Positions 25,740 through 34,066 of a DNA stretch of 64,000 bases are shown one piece after another. The stretch's first letter is position 1, and each line of letters starts with the position of its first letter. The stretch spans positions 1-64,000 of the forward strand of contig NZ_FOCZ01000019.1 in assembly GCF_900110245.1 (NCBI RefSeq), read 5' to 3'. Source of the stretch: Niastella yeongjuensis. GTDB lineage: Bacteria > Bacteroidota > Bacteroidia > Chitinophagales > Chitinophagaceae. The position numbers were made by a program, and so were the translations under genes. The notes below the pieces were generated by a model, which was not told where the DNA came from, did not search any database, and saw only the letters and a list, made by a program, of their open reading frames with translations.

Positions 25740-27290
25740 TTAAAATTCAATTTTGGCGAAAGTAAGATAGTTTCTGTACTGACATGGAACGATAATAGAG
25801 CTGGCGCTGATCTGCTTTGCCAGCCTGGGCATGAATTCCACGCCTCTTTCCAGGTTTTTCAACGTGGGATGCCGGGTTATTTTACCATCGGCGCCTACGC
25901 TGTGATCGTTCAACAACAGGGTCCTGCGTTCGTATAAATTAAATAAAAAATGCAACTCGCCGCCGGTATTCATCAGTGTGTGCGATACCAACGCATCTGT
26001 TTCATCGTCAAATTGCGTTTTGGAGATCACATTGCTCCATTGCAGGGTTTCATCCTTGTCGAACGACAGTACCATGATGTTTTCTGCATGGTACCGGGTA
26101 GCAGCCGAACCTCCATACCGGTTCCACGGCGACCGCCAGGGACTATAGTAAGGCGACCAGTAACTATAATCGAGTGGCGACGACCAGGGATTGTTATAAT
26201 ACAGATAATCCCACCTATTAAACGTACCGCCCCGCGATGTAGTATACATGGATTCGGCGGTAAGTATATAACCGCCGTCGCGTTTTATGATAATATCACT
26301 AATGAAATAGTCATTAAAGGCTATGCGCAGGTTGGCATCGGGCCCCTTGGCCTGTTTGCGCAGGTCGTCATTGAAGGTGAGCATTATTTCCTTCAGCACC
26401 GAATCGGCCGTTTTATCCCAGATCACGGTGTACAATCCTTCTACATTTCCCCGTTTTTGTTTATAATACAGCGCCGAAAACACATAACGCTTGTTTGTAT
26501 TATCGATTTTCACCTTCACCTCATCCAGCACCCGTTCGTCTTTGTGGTTTAGGTCCCTGACGGTGAACTTCTCCTCCCCTGCCTTTTTAGTGACCAGTTC
26601 CAGGTTGGTGATGTAATCGCTCCCGTTCTTTCGAATAAACTTGCCGAAGACCATGTCACCATCGTTATCGAGCAGAAAATCGGTAAAGTAATCGTTCCGC
26701 TCTTCCATGGTCATGCTCATATGGTGCTTGTTCTGCAATTGCATTTCAGAATTATACAACTGGGTGGTAAACAGGAAGTTTTTCGGGTTCTTGTTATTGA
26801 TCTTGAATACCATGATCTTTTGCTTGTCGTCGCTGAAGATGGTGCTGTATAATTTGTTGCTGGCAGCCCAGCCGATACGGGTAGTATCCAACTCTACGGG
26901 CTCGGTCAGGCGTTTGGCATTGGCATCGAGCTTAACCGCCATGCAATAGACAATACTTCTGCGCTGAAACTGGTAGATCATCCAAACGTGATCGGTGTAG
27001 GGCACAAAATCCACATTGATCCACCGGTCGTCTAACGCATCCACTTTCACCCGGTCGAGCAATTTCATCTCCTGGTTGTAAACACTGATGGCGTTTTCGT
27101 TGCGGTTATTTTTAAAAACAAGCACATTCTGCCCAATTTTACCGATGATCTCAAAATCTGTACGGCGGCTGTCTTCCCGTTCTGCTTCGGAATAAGTGAT
27201 CTTCTGAGCGGTACTGATTGTGGAAAAGGCAACCAGCAACAGCGTTACCAGGAACGCCTGTCGCCCGATTTTTTCGCAATATTTCGTCAT
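25740..27290 (-). CDS. Large exported protein of unknown function
   Basis: 516 residues. The chosen start ATG 27290 gives a signal peptide (RQAFLVTLLLVAFSTISTAQ). The mature chain is beta-rich with repeated strand-turn units (VLVFKNNRNENAISVYNQE, MVFKINNKNPKNFLF, RYVFSALYYKQ). Polar loops and a Tyr/Trp/Pro-rich stretch near residues 370-400 (YYNNPWSSPLDYSYWSPYYS) suggest a beta-propeller-like surface or periplasmic protein. No named family. It is probably co-transcribed with the downstream membrane protein gene. Confidence 0.75.
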   Translation of the reverse strand: MTKYCEKIGRQAFLVTLLLVAFSTISTAQKITYSEAEREDSRRTDFEIIGKIGQNVLVFKNNRNENAISVYNQEMKLLDRVKVDALDDRWINVDFVPYTDHVWMIYQFQRRSIVYCMAVKLDANAKRLTEPVELDTTRIGWAASNKLYSTIFSDDKQKIMVFKINNKNPKNFLFTTQLYNSEMQLQNKHHMSMTMEERNDYFTDFLLDNDGDMVFGKFIRKNGSDYITNLELVTKKAGEEKFTVRDLNHKDERVLDEVKVKIDNTNKRYVFSALYYKQKRGNVEGLYTVIWDKTADSVLKEIMLTFNDDLRKQAKGPDANLRIAFNDYFISDIIIKRDGGYILTAESMYTTSRGGTFNRWDYLYYNNPWSSPLDYSYWSPYYSPWRSPWNRYGGSAATRYHAENIMVLSFDKDETLQWSNVISKTQFDDETDALVSHTLMNTGGELHFLFNLYERRTLLLNDHSVGADGKITRHPTLKNLERGVEFMPRLAKQISASSIIVPCQYRNYLTFAKIEF

Positions 27291-27464
27291 GATGGTGAAA
27301 TACATGTTATATGCCAAATTACTGATTGTTAAACGGCTGCCCAAACTTTCAATATAAATTTAAGCATTCATTTTTCCTGATTCACAAACAACCCAAACTG
27401 CATAAATTTCGTTCCCTTAATGATTTGACGTTATAAAACCGTGGAGAATTAATTTTTTTACGTA

Positions 27465-27472
27465 TACCTTTG
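27465..27472 (+). promoter_or_regulatory. -7 promoter element TACCTTTG of kup
   Basis: Exact TAnnTTTG 84 bp before the kup start. The transcript would begin about 27478, just ahead of the hairpin at 27483. Confidence 0.6.
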
Positions 27473-27482
27473 TATCAGCGCG

Positions 27483-27510
27483 CCCCGGGTTACTAACCCG
27501 GGGTTCTATT
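27483..27510 (+). promoter_or_regulatory. 5'-end hairpin in the kup leader
   Basis: Perfect 9-bp GC-rich stem CCCCGGGTT / AACCCGGGG with loop ACT (27483-27503), followed by TTCTATT. It sits at the very 5' end of the predicted kup mRNA, where a terminator for an upstream gene is not needed (the upstream gene diverges). It could be a transcription attenuator or an mRNA-stabilising cap. Confidence 0.6.
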
Positions 27511-27556
27511 ATTTTTACAAAAAACCCTTTGATAAACGGGATAAGCGACAACTACC

Positions 27557-29542
27557 GTGGGCAATAAATTAAATAAAGTAACAGTTGCCACTTTACTAAT
27601 TGCGTTAGGAATTATTTATGGCGATATAGGAACATCTCCATTATACGTACTGACAGCAATTACAGGTGGCCGGACGATAGATGAAAGATTGATTCTGGGT
27701 TCATTGTCCTGTATTATCTGGACACTCACCCTGCAAACCACTCTCAAATACGTAGTGCTTACCCTTAAAGCCGATAACCGCGGCGAAGGGGGCATATTTT
27801 CGTTATACGCACTGGTGCGACGGCAAAGAAGGTGGCTGGTACTGCCCGCCATGCTGGGGGGCGCTGCCCTGTTGGCCGACGGTATGATCACTCCACCCAT
27901 TTCGGTTACCTCCGCCATCGAAGGTTTACGCAATATCAAGGCCCTTGGCCATATTGAAGATAATACCATTGTTTATATTGTTATTGCCATCTTAAGCGTA
28001 CTGTTCTTTCTGCAGCAATTCGGTACCGCATCCATAGGCAAAATGTTCGGACCCATCATGTTCTGCTGGTTCTGTATGCTGGGTTTACTGGGCGCCTCTC
28101 ACCTGCTGGACGACATGCATATTTTTAAAGCACTCAGCCCTTATTACGCAATAGATTTACTGGCTAATTATCCCAAAGGCTTCTGGCTGTTAGGAGCCGT
28201 TTTCCTTTGTACAACCGGGGCCGAAGCCCTGTATAGTGACCTGGGCCACTGCGGCCGGGCCAACATCCGGTATTCCTGGATCTTTGTTAAAAGCACGCTG
28301 ATCCTGAACTACCTGGGCCAGGGCGCTTTCCTGCTTTCGAACTACCATGGTAAAGTAATCACCCACGATATGATCAGTGCCGGGTTCAACCCGTTCTACG
28401 CTATTATGCCGCACTGGTTTTTGATCCCGGGCATTTTAATATCCACTGCCGCAGCCATCATTGCGAGCCAGGCCCTTATCAGCGGGTCGTTTACGCTTAT
28501 CAGTGAAGCCATGCGGTTGAACCTGTGGCCAAAGCTGAAGATCAATTACCCCACCGAAGAAAGGGGCCAGCTGTATATACCCGGCATAAATATGCTGTTG
28601 TTTGTGGGTTGTGTGGGCATGGTGTTATACTTTAAAAAATCCAGCAATATGGATGCGGCCTATGGTTTGGCCATCACCATCTGTATGCTCGCCACTACCA
28701 TCCTGTTTGCGAACTTTCTGGTAAGCCGACGGGCCAAACCTATTTGGATCTATATGTTCCTCATAGTTTATTTCACCCTGGAACTGTCGTTCCTGTTCGC
28801 CAACCTGGAGAAATTCCCCCATGGTGGTTTTGTAACCCTGCTGGTAGGCGGCTGTCTGTTCTTTGTAATGTACATCTGGTACCGCAGCCGTAAGATCAAG
28901 AACCGGTATGTGGAGTTTGTTCGCCTGGAACATTATATCCCCCAGATCCAGGAATTGAGCAACGACAAAACCGTACCCAAGTACGCCACCCACCTGGTAT
29001 ACCTTACCAGTGCCAATAACCCCAAGGAAATTGAGCATAAGATCATTTATTCCATCCTGAATAAAAAGCCCAAACGGGCCGATATCTACTGGTTTGTGCA
29101 CGTCGATACCCTCGACGATCCCTATACCTGCGAGTATTCGGTAGATCATATTATCCCCAATGACATCATCAGGGTTGAGTTCCGCTTAGGGTTCAGAATG
29201 GAGCCCAAGATCAACCTCATGTTCCGCAAAGTGGTGGCCGACCTGGTTGCCAATAAAGAGGTGAATATTACCAGCCGGTACGAAAGCCTGGAACGGAACA
29301 ATGTGGTAGGCGATTTCCAGTTCATTGTAATGGAAAAATATCTGAGCCAGGATATCGAACTGCCTTTCTTCGAGAAGATGATCATGCGCCTGTACTTCAT
29401 GGTGAAGGAATACAGCCTGTCGGAAGAACGCGGTTTTGGTTTGGATGTCAGCAACGTGACCATCGAAAAATTCCCGCTTATAGTAGCGCCGGTACCCAAC
29501 CTGAACCTGAAAAGGGTTTATCACGGCGAAGAAAGTTTGTAA
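27557..29542 (+). CDS. kup: Potassium uptake protein Kup
   Basis: 661 residues. Proton-coupled K+ importer of the KUP/HAK family in the inner membrane. About 12 helices lie in the first 440 residues. Family signatures are the N-terminal ALGIIYGDIGTSPLYV, NRGEGGIFSLY, DGMITPPISV and GAEALYSDLGHCG. A ~210-residue cytoplasmic tail follows. It starts with GTG at 27557, directly before the conserved N-terminus. The hairpin leader (27483) suggests post-transcriptional control. Confidence 0.96.
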   Translation: MGNKLNKVTVATLLIALGIIYGDIGTSPLYVLTAITGGRTIDERLILGSLSCIIWTLTLQTTLKYVVLTLKADNRGEGGIFSLYALVRRQRRWLVLPAMLGGAALLADGMITPPISVTSAIEGLRNIKALGHIEDNTIVYIVIAILSVLFFLQQFGTASIGKMFGPIMFCWFCMLGLLGASHLLDDMHIFKALSPYYAIDLLANYPKGFWLLGAVFLCTTGAEALYSDLGHCGRANIRYSWIFVKSTLILNYLGQGAFLLSNYHGKVITHDMISAGFNPFYAIMPHWFLIPGILISTAAAIIASQALISGSFTLISEAMRLNLWPKLKINYPTEERGQLYIPGINMLLFVGCVGMVLYFKKSSNMDAAYGLAITICMLATTILFANFLVSRRAKPIWIYMFLIVYFTLELSFLFANLEKFPHGGFVTLLVGGCLFFVMYIWYRSRKIKNRYVEFVRLEHYIPQIQELSNDKTVPKYATHLVYLTSANNPKEIEHKIIYSILNKKPKRADIYWFVHVDTLDDPYTCEYSVDHIIPNDIIRVEFRLGFRMEPKINLMFRKVVADLVANKEVNITSRYESLERNNVVGDFQFIVMEKYLSQDIELPFFEKMIMRLYFMVKEYSLSEERGFGLDVSNVTIEKFPLIVAPVPNLNLKRVYHGEESL

Positions 29543-29549
29543 ATTCAAA

Positions 29550-29602
29550 GGGCAGAAGGCAGAGGGCAAAGATGAAATACAGTAACTTGTAAACTGTAAC
29601 CA
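29550..29602. repeat. Short heptamer arrays GGCAGAN and GTAACTN
   Basis: GGCAGAA, GGCAGAG, GGCAAAG (29551-29571), then GTAACTT, GTAAACT, GTAACCA (29582-29602). They fill most of the gap between kup and the next gene. Confidence 0.6.
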
Positions 29603-29608
29603 TAACTA

Positions 29609-30397
29609 TTGCCAACTTTCGTTTACTATATTGCCGGAAGCCTGTTGCTATTAACGATAGTAGCTTATTTCATCCAGGACCGTTTTATCTTCAAACCTGA
29701 AAGATTACCTCCCGATTTTCAGTTCCGGTACGATGTGCCCTTCAATGAATTAAATTTTGATGTATCCCCCGGTGTGCGCATCAATGGGCTGCACTTTTAC
29801 CGTGCCGAACCCAAGGGACTGATCCTGTATTTTCATGGCAATACCCGCAGTATAAAAGGCTGGGCTAAGTATGCCCGTGATTTTTACCGGTACGATTACG
29901 ATGTGGTACTGGTTGATTACCGGGGGTTTGGCAAAAGTACCGGCAAACGCAGTGAAAAGGATATGCTGGATGACATGCAGTTTGTTTATAATGTTTTAAT
30001 TGGCAAGTATCCCGAACACCACATTATTGTCTATGACCGCAGCATCGGCAGTGGTTTTGCCGCCAAGATCGCATCAGACAACAAACCGCGCTACCTGATC
30101 CTGGATTCCCCTTATTATAATTTCCGTATTGTGGTAAAACGGTTCCTGCCCATTTTGCCTGTAAACTGGGTATTACGATATCACCTGCGCACCGATAAAT
30201 GGATCCGCCACGTAAACTGCCATACCTATATCATTCATGGTACCCGCGACCGCCTGATCCCTCTCAAACACAGCGAAAAACTGCAGGCCATCAACCCCAA
30301 TAAAATTACCCTCATCCGAATCGTTGGCGGCCGTCATAATAACCTGCCTTCCTTTCCTGAGTATCATAATTTTATCAGGGACATACTAAAATATTGA
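29609..30397 (+). CDS. Alpha/beta hydrolase (BEM46-like)
   Basis: 262 residues. One N-terminal membrane helix (about 4-22) anchors a hydrolase domain: oxyanion region LILYFHGNTRSIKGW, DYRGFGKSTGKRSE, nucleophile elbow YDRSIGSGFAAK (Ser in S-I-G), Asp in HGTRDRLIPL and His in GGRHNN. This is the ABHD13/BEM46-like group. The start is TTG 29609; no in-frame ATG lies near. The substrate is unknown. It overlaps the frame of its paralog downstream by four bases (or a 41-bp gap if that gene starts at 30439). Confidence 0.88.
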   Translation: MPTFVYYIAGSLLLLTIVAYFIQDRFIFKPERLPPDFQFRYDVPFNELNFDVSPGVRINGLHFYRAEPKGLILYFHGNTRSIKGWAKYARDFYRYDYDVVLVDYRGFGKSTGKRSEKDMLDDMQFVYNVLIGKYPEHHIIVYDRSIGSGFAAKIASDNKPRYLILDSPYYNFRIVVKRFLPILPVNWVLRYHLRTDKWIRHVNCHTYIIHGTRDRLIPLKHSEKLQAINPNKITLIRIVGGRHNNLPSFPEYHNFIRDILKY

Positions 30398-30438
30398 TAG
30401 TTCCACTCCACGCAGGAGTATTATCTTGCAGCCCAGTT

Positions 30439-31245
30439 ATGAAAAAGAAGATCCTCTTCCGCTGGCTTAAAGTATTCATTCTCATATATTGTACTATTGG
30501 GATTGCCATTTATTACGGGCAGGACAAAATCCTCTTCCATCCGCAGGAATTATCCGAACATTCGCAATACACCTTTCCTTATCCTTTTAAGGAAGTTAAC
30601 CTCCCATACTCGCAAAAGTCGAACATCAACATCATTCAATTCGCGGCCAATCAACCGCAGCCCAAAGGAGTGGTGTTGTATTTTCATGGCAATAAGGAAA
30701 ACATCGCCCATTATGCGAAGGCAGCCCCCGATTTTACCAGCCGGGGATATGAGGTGTGGATGATCGACTATCCCGGATATGGCAAAAGCACCGGTGCTTT
30801 TACTGAACAGCAGTTGTATGACTGGTCGCTGGTATTTTACAAACTGGCGCAGGCAAAGTATTCGAAGGACAGCATCATTTTATACGGAAAATCAATGGGT
30901 ACCGGTATTGCGGCCCAGCTGGCCACCCTGCGCGATTGTAAAACACTGATCCTGGAATCACCGTATTACAGTTTTCCTTCCCTTATCGGCAGCTGGCTGC
31001 CGGTATACCCCGTTAACAATATGATCAAGTTTAAAATTCCTACCTGGCAATACCTGAAGGAGATCACCAATCCGGTGGTTATATTCCATGGTACGGATGA
31101 CAATACCATTCCTATCCGCAATTGCAATCAATTGAAGCCGTATTTAAAACCGCAGGATGTGTTTGTTACCATTGAAGGTGGACATCATAATGATTTACCT
31201 GCGTTCCCGGTGTATAAACAAAAAATGGATTCGTTACTTAAATAG
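30439..31245 (+). CDS. Alpha/beta hydrolase (BEM46-like), paralog of the previous gene
   Basis: 268 residues from ATG 30439 (MKKKILFRWLKVF), which begins right at the membrane helix; the frame extends 15 codons upstream. It has the same layout as its neighbour: VLYFHGNKENIAHYAK, DYPGYGKSTGAFTE, nucleophile elbow YGKSMGTGIAAQ, HGTDDNTIPI and EGGHHNDLP. Tandem duplication is likely. It is anchored to the inner membrane with the catalytic domain on one face; the substrate is unknown. Its 3' end overlaps the 3' end of oxyR by 8 bp. Confidence 0.88.
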   Translation: MKKKILFRWLKVFILIYCTIGIAIYYGQDKILFHPQELSEHSQYTFPYPFKEVNLPYSQKSNINIIQFAANQPQPKGVVLYFHGNKENIAHYAKAAPDFTSRGYEVWMIDYPGYGKSTGAFTEQQLYDWSLVFYKLAQAKYSKDSIILYGKSMGTGIAAQLATLRDCKTLILESPYYSFPSLIGSWLPVYPVNNMIKFKIPTWQYLKEITNPVVIFHGTDDNTIPIRNCNQLKPYLKPQDVFVTIEGGHHNDLPAFPVYKQKMDSLLK

Positions 31246-32173
31246 GCACCACATTCAAATCCTTATTCAGTTTTATTTTATCAGGTATTGCATTAATGAT
31301 CTCCTCCTTCAGCGCTTCGATCAATCGCTTTTTTACAAAATCGCGGTGCACTACAATACTTACTTCGCGCATGGGCGCGGGCTTTTTAAAATGCCTGATC
31401 AATTGAGATTGGCGGGTCGTCATATCGAGTGTAGAGAGCTCGGGTAATATGGTGATGCCGTCGTTCAGTTCCACCATCCGGCGGAGGGTTTCAATACTGC
31501 CCGCTTCGTATTCGAAATGGGTGCCCATTTCACTGGCGCGGCGTAATTCGCACAGGTTTACGATCTGCGAACGGAAACAATGCCCCTCTTCCAGCAACCA
31601 TAATTTCTCGGGGTCAATGTCCTGCGGCAATACATACGTTTTTTTATACGCTACATTTTTACGGGAAACATAGGCCAGCATTTCCTCATAAAACAATACA
31701 TGTTCCTTGATGCCATTTTCCTGTAAAGGCGTTACCAGAATACCGACATCGATGCGGCCTTCCCGCAGGCGGGTAACAATGTATTCTGTCATCAGTTCCT
31801 GCACCACCAGTTTTATATGCGGGTATTTTTTGTAGAAGCTCTGGATGAACAGGGGGAGTAAATAGGGCGCCAGGGTGGGTATAATACCGATGCGCAGTTC
31901 CCCCGTGAGGATACCTTTTTTGGTTTGAACCAGCTCGTTGATCACGTTTTTCTCCGACAGAATGCGGCGTGCCTGCTCAATGATCTCTATACCAATTTCA
32001 GTAGGCACAACAGGTTGTTTACTGCGATCGAAGAGCTTTACACCCAATTCTTCTTCTAGTTTTTGTACCTGCATGCTTAGGGTAGGCTGGGTAACAAAAC
32101 AATGCTCGGCAGCGGAGGCAAAATGCCGGTATGTATCTACTGCTACCACATATTCCAACTGTACAAAGGTCAT
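31238..32173 (-). CDS. oxyR: Hydrogen peroxide sensor/regulator OxyR
   Basis: 311 residues, LysR family. N-terminal winged helix-turn-helix (AAEHCFVTQPTLSMQVQKLE, 21-40) and a substrate-binding-like domain. The redox motif GHCFRSQIVNLC places the two cysteines at residues 199 and 208, the same numbers as the peroxide-sensing disulfide of E. coli OxyR, so the sensor chemistry should be conserved. It overlaps the convergent hydrolase gene by 8 bp. Its control region has an OxyR motif at 32176-32190, which predicts autoregulation. Confidence 0.95.
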   Translation of the reverse strand: MTFVQLEYVVAVDTYRHFASAAEHCFVTQPTLSMQVQKLEEELGVKLFDRSKQPVVPTEIGIEIIEQARRILSEKNVINELVQTKKGILTGELRIGIIPTLAPYLLPLFIQSFYKKYPHIKLVVQELMTEYIVTRLREGRIDVGILVTPLQENGIKEHVLFYEEMLAYVSRKNVAYKKTYVLPQDIDPEKLWLLEEGHCFRSQIVNLCELRRASEMGTHFEYEAGSIETLRRMVELNDGITILPELSTLDMTTRQSQLIRHFKKPAPMREVSIVVHRDFVKKRLIEALKEEIINAIPDKIKLNKDLNVVPI

Positions 32174-32175
32174 AA

Positions 32176-32190
32176 ATAGATTTTATCTAT
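32176..32190. promoter_or_regulatory. OxyR binding motif ATAGATTTTATCTAT
   Basis: Exact match to the OxyR half-operator ATAGnTnnnAnCTAT defined in enterobacteria, 2 bp upstream of the oxyR start codon. A second half at the usual 7-bp spacing is weak (TAATATTAATCAATT). Confidence 0.65.
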
Positions 32191-32191
32191 G

Positions 32192-32237
32192 GTTCTATAA
32201 TATTAATCAATTTGCTTTATAAACAAAATTATAGAAC
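32192..32237 (-). promoter_or_regulatory. oxyR promoter inside an inverted repeat
   Basis: GTTCTATAAT (32192-32201) and its perfect complement ATTATAGAAC (32228-32237) bracket 26 bp. The right copy overlaps a minus-strand -7 element TAATTTTG (32224-32231). The placement fits an operator pair for autoregulation. Confidence 0.55.
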
Positions 32238-32308
32238 ATTTGTGAAGCAATCTAATCTTTCATTATAGCAACAGCACAGGAGAAAATTATAGCTTGGATA
32301 GTTTGACA

Positions 32309-32349
32309 ATTAAAGGGTGTGTTCCATCATGGCGGAATGCACCTTTTTT
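32309..32349 (+). terminator. Terminator-like hairpin with no upstream gene
   Basis: GGTGTGTTCC (32316-32325) pairs with GGAATGCACC (32334-32343), two wobble pairs, loop of 8, followed by TTTTTT. It faces the plus strand, where no gene precedes it for over 1 kb except the oxyR control region. It could end a small RNA starting near 32200-32260. On the minus strand the T-run is weaker. Confidence 0.5.
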
Positions 32350-32372
32350 AATTTGACAGGCAAGTTATATAA

Positions 32373-32399
32373 ACAACAAACCCGCCTATTGGGGCGGGC
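32373..32399 (-). terminator. Terminator of the TIGR04222 gene
   Basis: CCCGCC (32381-32386) pairs with GGCGGG (32393-32398). On the minus strand it is followed by a T-rich stretch (plus AAACAACAAA). Confidence 0.6.
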
Positions 32400-32452
32400 A
32401 AAATTTACATGTAGAACGTTGTACCTAAAACTTTGAACTTAAAACTATAGCC

Positions 32453-33886
32453 TTAACTTCCGCATCCACCACCACAGCCTCCGCATCCGCCGCCACAGCT
32501 GCTGCCACATCCACCACCGCCATCACCGCCACTGCTACAGCTGCTGCAACTACTGACGTTGAGATCATTTCCTGCGACCTTGTTATGGTTCAGGACGGGG
32601 TAAGGTGCAAAGATGCTTGCCAGCAGGGCGCCTTCCGCAAACCATACGATGGCGCTGTCGCCCTTTTGTGCGAAACTGGATACTACATAATCATCATACA
32701 ACGTATTCACTCCTTTATTGTTCTTTGTAAGCACTTCTACTTTATCGAGTACTATTCTTTTTCGCGATAAGTACTCTGAAACAAGGTAGCAAACAAACGA
32801 GTAACCCATCATTTCCGCGATGAGGTAACTTACCGGTCTTTCGTGGTATAACCCCTGACAGAATCTCGCTATCCCCACTGCAAAAGGAATAATCAGCAGA
32901 TTGTATCTTTTGATGAAAGACTCTTTGCGATAAGCCAGTAAGTACAGCTTTTGCAAAGCCGGGTGTTTCGCGGTCTCTTCATTGAACCAATTATTGACTA
33001 TTCCTTCATAACTGGTACTGTCGTTGGGCTCATTTAGCAACCCGGTTATCAGCGGATTCTGTTCATTGTCCACCGCATGGTACCTGTTTTTATGAACCAG
33101 GAATCTTTTATCAACAGTAAGCTCGATCAGATTCCTTCGTATCAGGTCTATGATGGCCGTTTGCACAGCCCGGTGTTTACCATAGAGGAGTTGGGCGGTT
33201 TGATAAATAGTAGCATCAGTGGGAAAGTGTTCATCTGCCAGTTTTTGTAAAGGCCGGCATTTGTCTGCCTGAAGAATGATATAGCTAATAATACAACTTA
33301 GTGCCAGCCACGGAAAGAAGGATAAAAACTGGGGCCCCGTGAGTGCAAAAGGAAATAAAACGTTGTGCTGAATGGCACTTGCAATGAGCGGGAGACTTAA
33401 CAATGTTACAATAAGAACTAATACTTCATTTCGGATATGCCAGGCCGGTTCTCGTATTGGCAATTCATTTTGCGGTGGCGGCCAAATGTCATCTGGCGGT
33501 GGTGAGCCAAAAACCGACTCATACAGGAGTAAGGTTTCGGCATACCAATCATGGTGTTTGTGGTCTTCTTCATCCCCTCCCCGGGATGGATGGTGGTGAA
33601 TGTCTTTGTTGAGTGTGTTTTTACACAAGTCGATCCAATAGGATTTTGTGTACGTGAGGTGCAGGTGCCATGCTTCGTCTACAACCTGTGAAGGCGAAGC
33701 GCCATTTGGAGAGATACAACACAAGAAGAGGAATTTCCGGTATTCTTCAATGACCCGTTCTGTAAAGAATGGTAACCAGTTTTGCTTTGCAGCCAGTTTG
33801 TGAGAGAAAGTAATTGCTGCATTGGGGTCATCGAGTGGAAATTGTTGAATACTACTCCAAAGGCCAGTGTGTTCTTCAATTTTCAT
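32453..33886 (-). CDS. TIGR04222 / glycine-rich domain membrane protein
   Basis: 477 residues. The N-terminal ~130 residues have the glycine-rich-domain (DUF1399-like) motif VDEAWHLHLTYTKSYW, with FHSKL-type helices before it. A central membrane part has helices near 152-170, 182-200 and, more weakly, 330-410. The last ~40 residues are almost only Cys, Ser and Gly (SSCSSCSSGGDGGGGCGSSC and on), the hallmark of TIGR04222. The Cys-rich tail may bind metal or form cross-links. Function unknown. A good promoter lies at 33906-33937 and a terminator at 32373. Confidence 0.88.
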   Translation of the reverse strand: MKIEEHTGLWSSIQQFPLDDPNAAITFSHKLAAKQNWLPFFTERVIEEYRKFLFLCCISPNGASPSQVVDEAWHLHLTYTKSYWIDLCKNTLNKDIHHHPSRGGDEEDHKHHDWYAETLLLYESVFGSPPPDDIWPPPQNELPIREPAWHIRNEVLVLIVTLLSLPLIASAIQHNVLFPFALTGPQFLSFFPWLALSCIISYIILQADKCRPLQKLADEHFPTDATIYQTAQLLYGKHRAVQTAIIDLIRRNLIELTVDKRFLVHKNRYHAVDNEQNPLITGLLNEPNDSTSYEGIVNNWFNEETAKHPALQKLYLLAYRKESFIKRYNLLIIPFAVGIARFCQGLYHERPVSYLIAEMMGYSFVCYLVSEYLSRKRIVLDKVEVLTKNNKGVNTLYDDYVVSSFAQKGDSAIVWFAEGALLASIFAPYPVLNHNKVAGNDLNVSSCSSCSSGGDGGGGCGSSCGGGCGGCGGGCGS

Positions 33887-33905
33887 AATTCTGACTTTGG
33901 TTATA

Positions 33906-33937
33906 CAAAGGTATAACGGAGTTATTCAACCGTGCAA
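33906..33937 (-). promoter_or_regulatory. Promoter TTG-N21-TACCTTTG
   Basis: On the minus strand TTG (33935-33937) and TACCTTTG (33906-33913) are separated by 21 bp. The -7 element is 19 bp upstream of the ATG at 33886. Confidence 0.65.
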
Positions 33938-33969
33938 GGAAAACTATATTACCAAAATGTTAAGTACCG

Positions 33970-34066
33970 TGGAACCTGTGGAACTGTATAAATGGCGCGT
34001 GGAACTCCCGTGGAACTTAAGACAAAGTGAAACTTCGCGTGCCCACTCACCACTCACAACTCAACT
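33970..34066. repeat. GTGGAAC words and a single ACTCACC/CTCACAA arm
   Basis: GTGGAAC occurs four times (33970, 33979, 34000, 34011). ACTCACC, ACTCACA and ACTCAAC (34044-34064) then form one arm of the GTGAGT type. That arm touches the stop codon of the S66 peptidase gene. No matching left arm is present. Confidence 0.55.

Noticed and set aside
34044-34066. Terminator for the S66 gene
   Set aside because: ACTCACC words lack a complementary arm and a T-run here.
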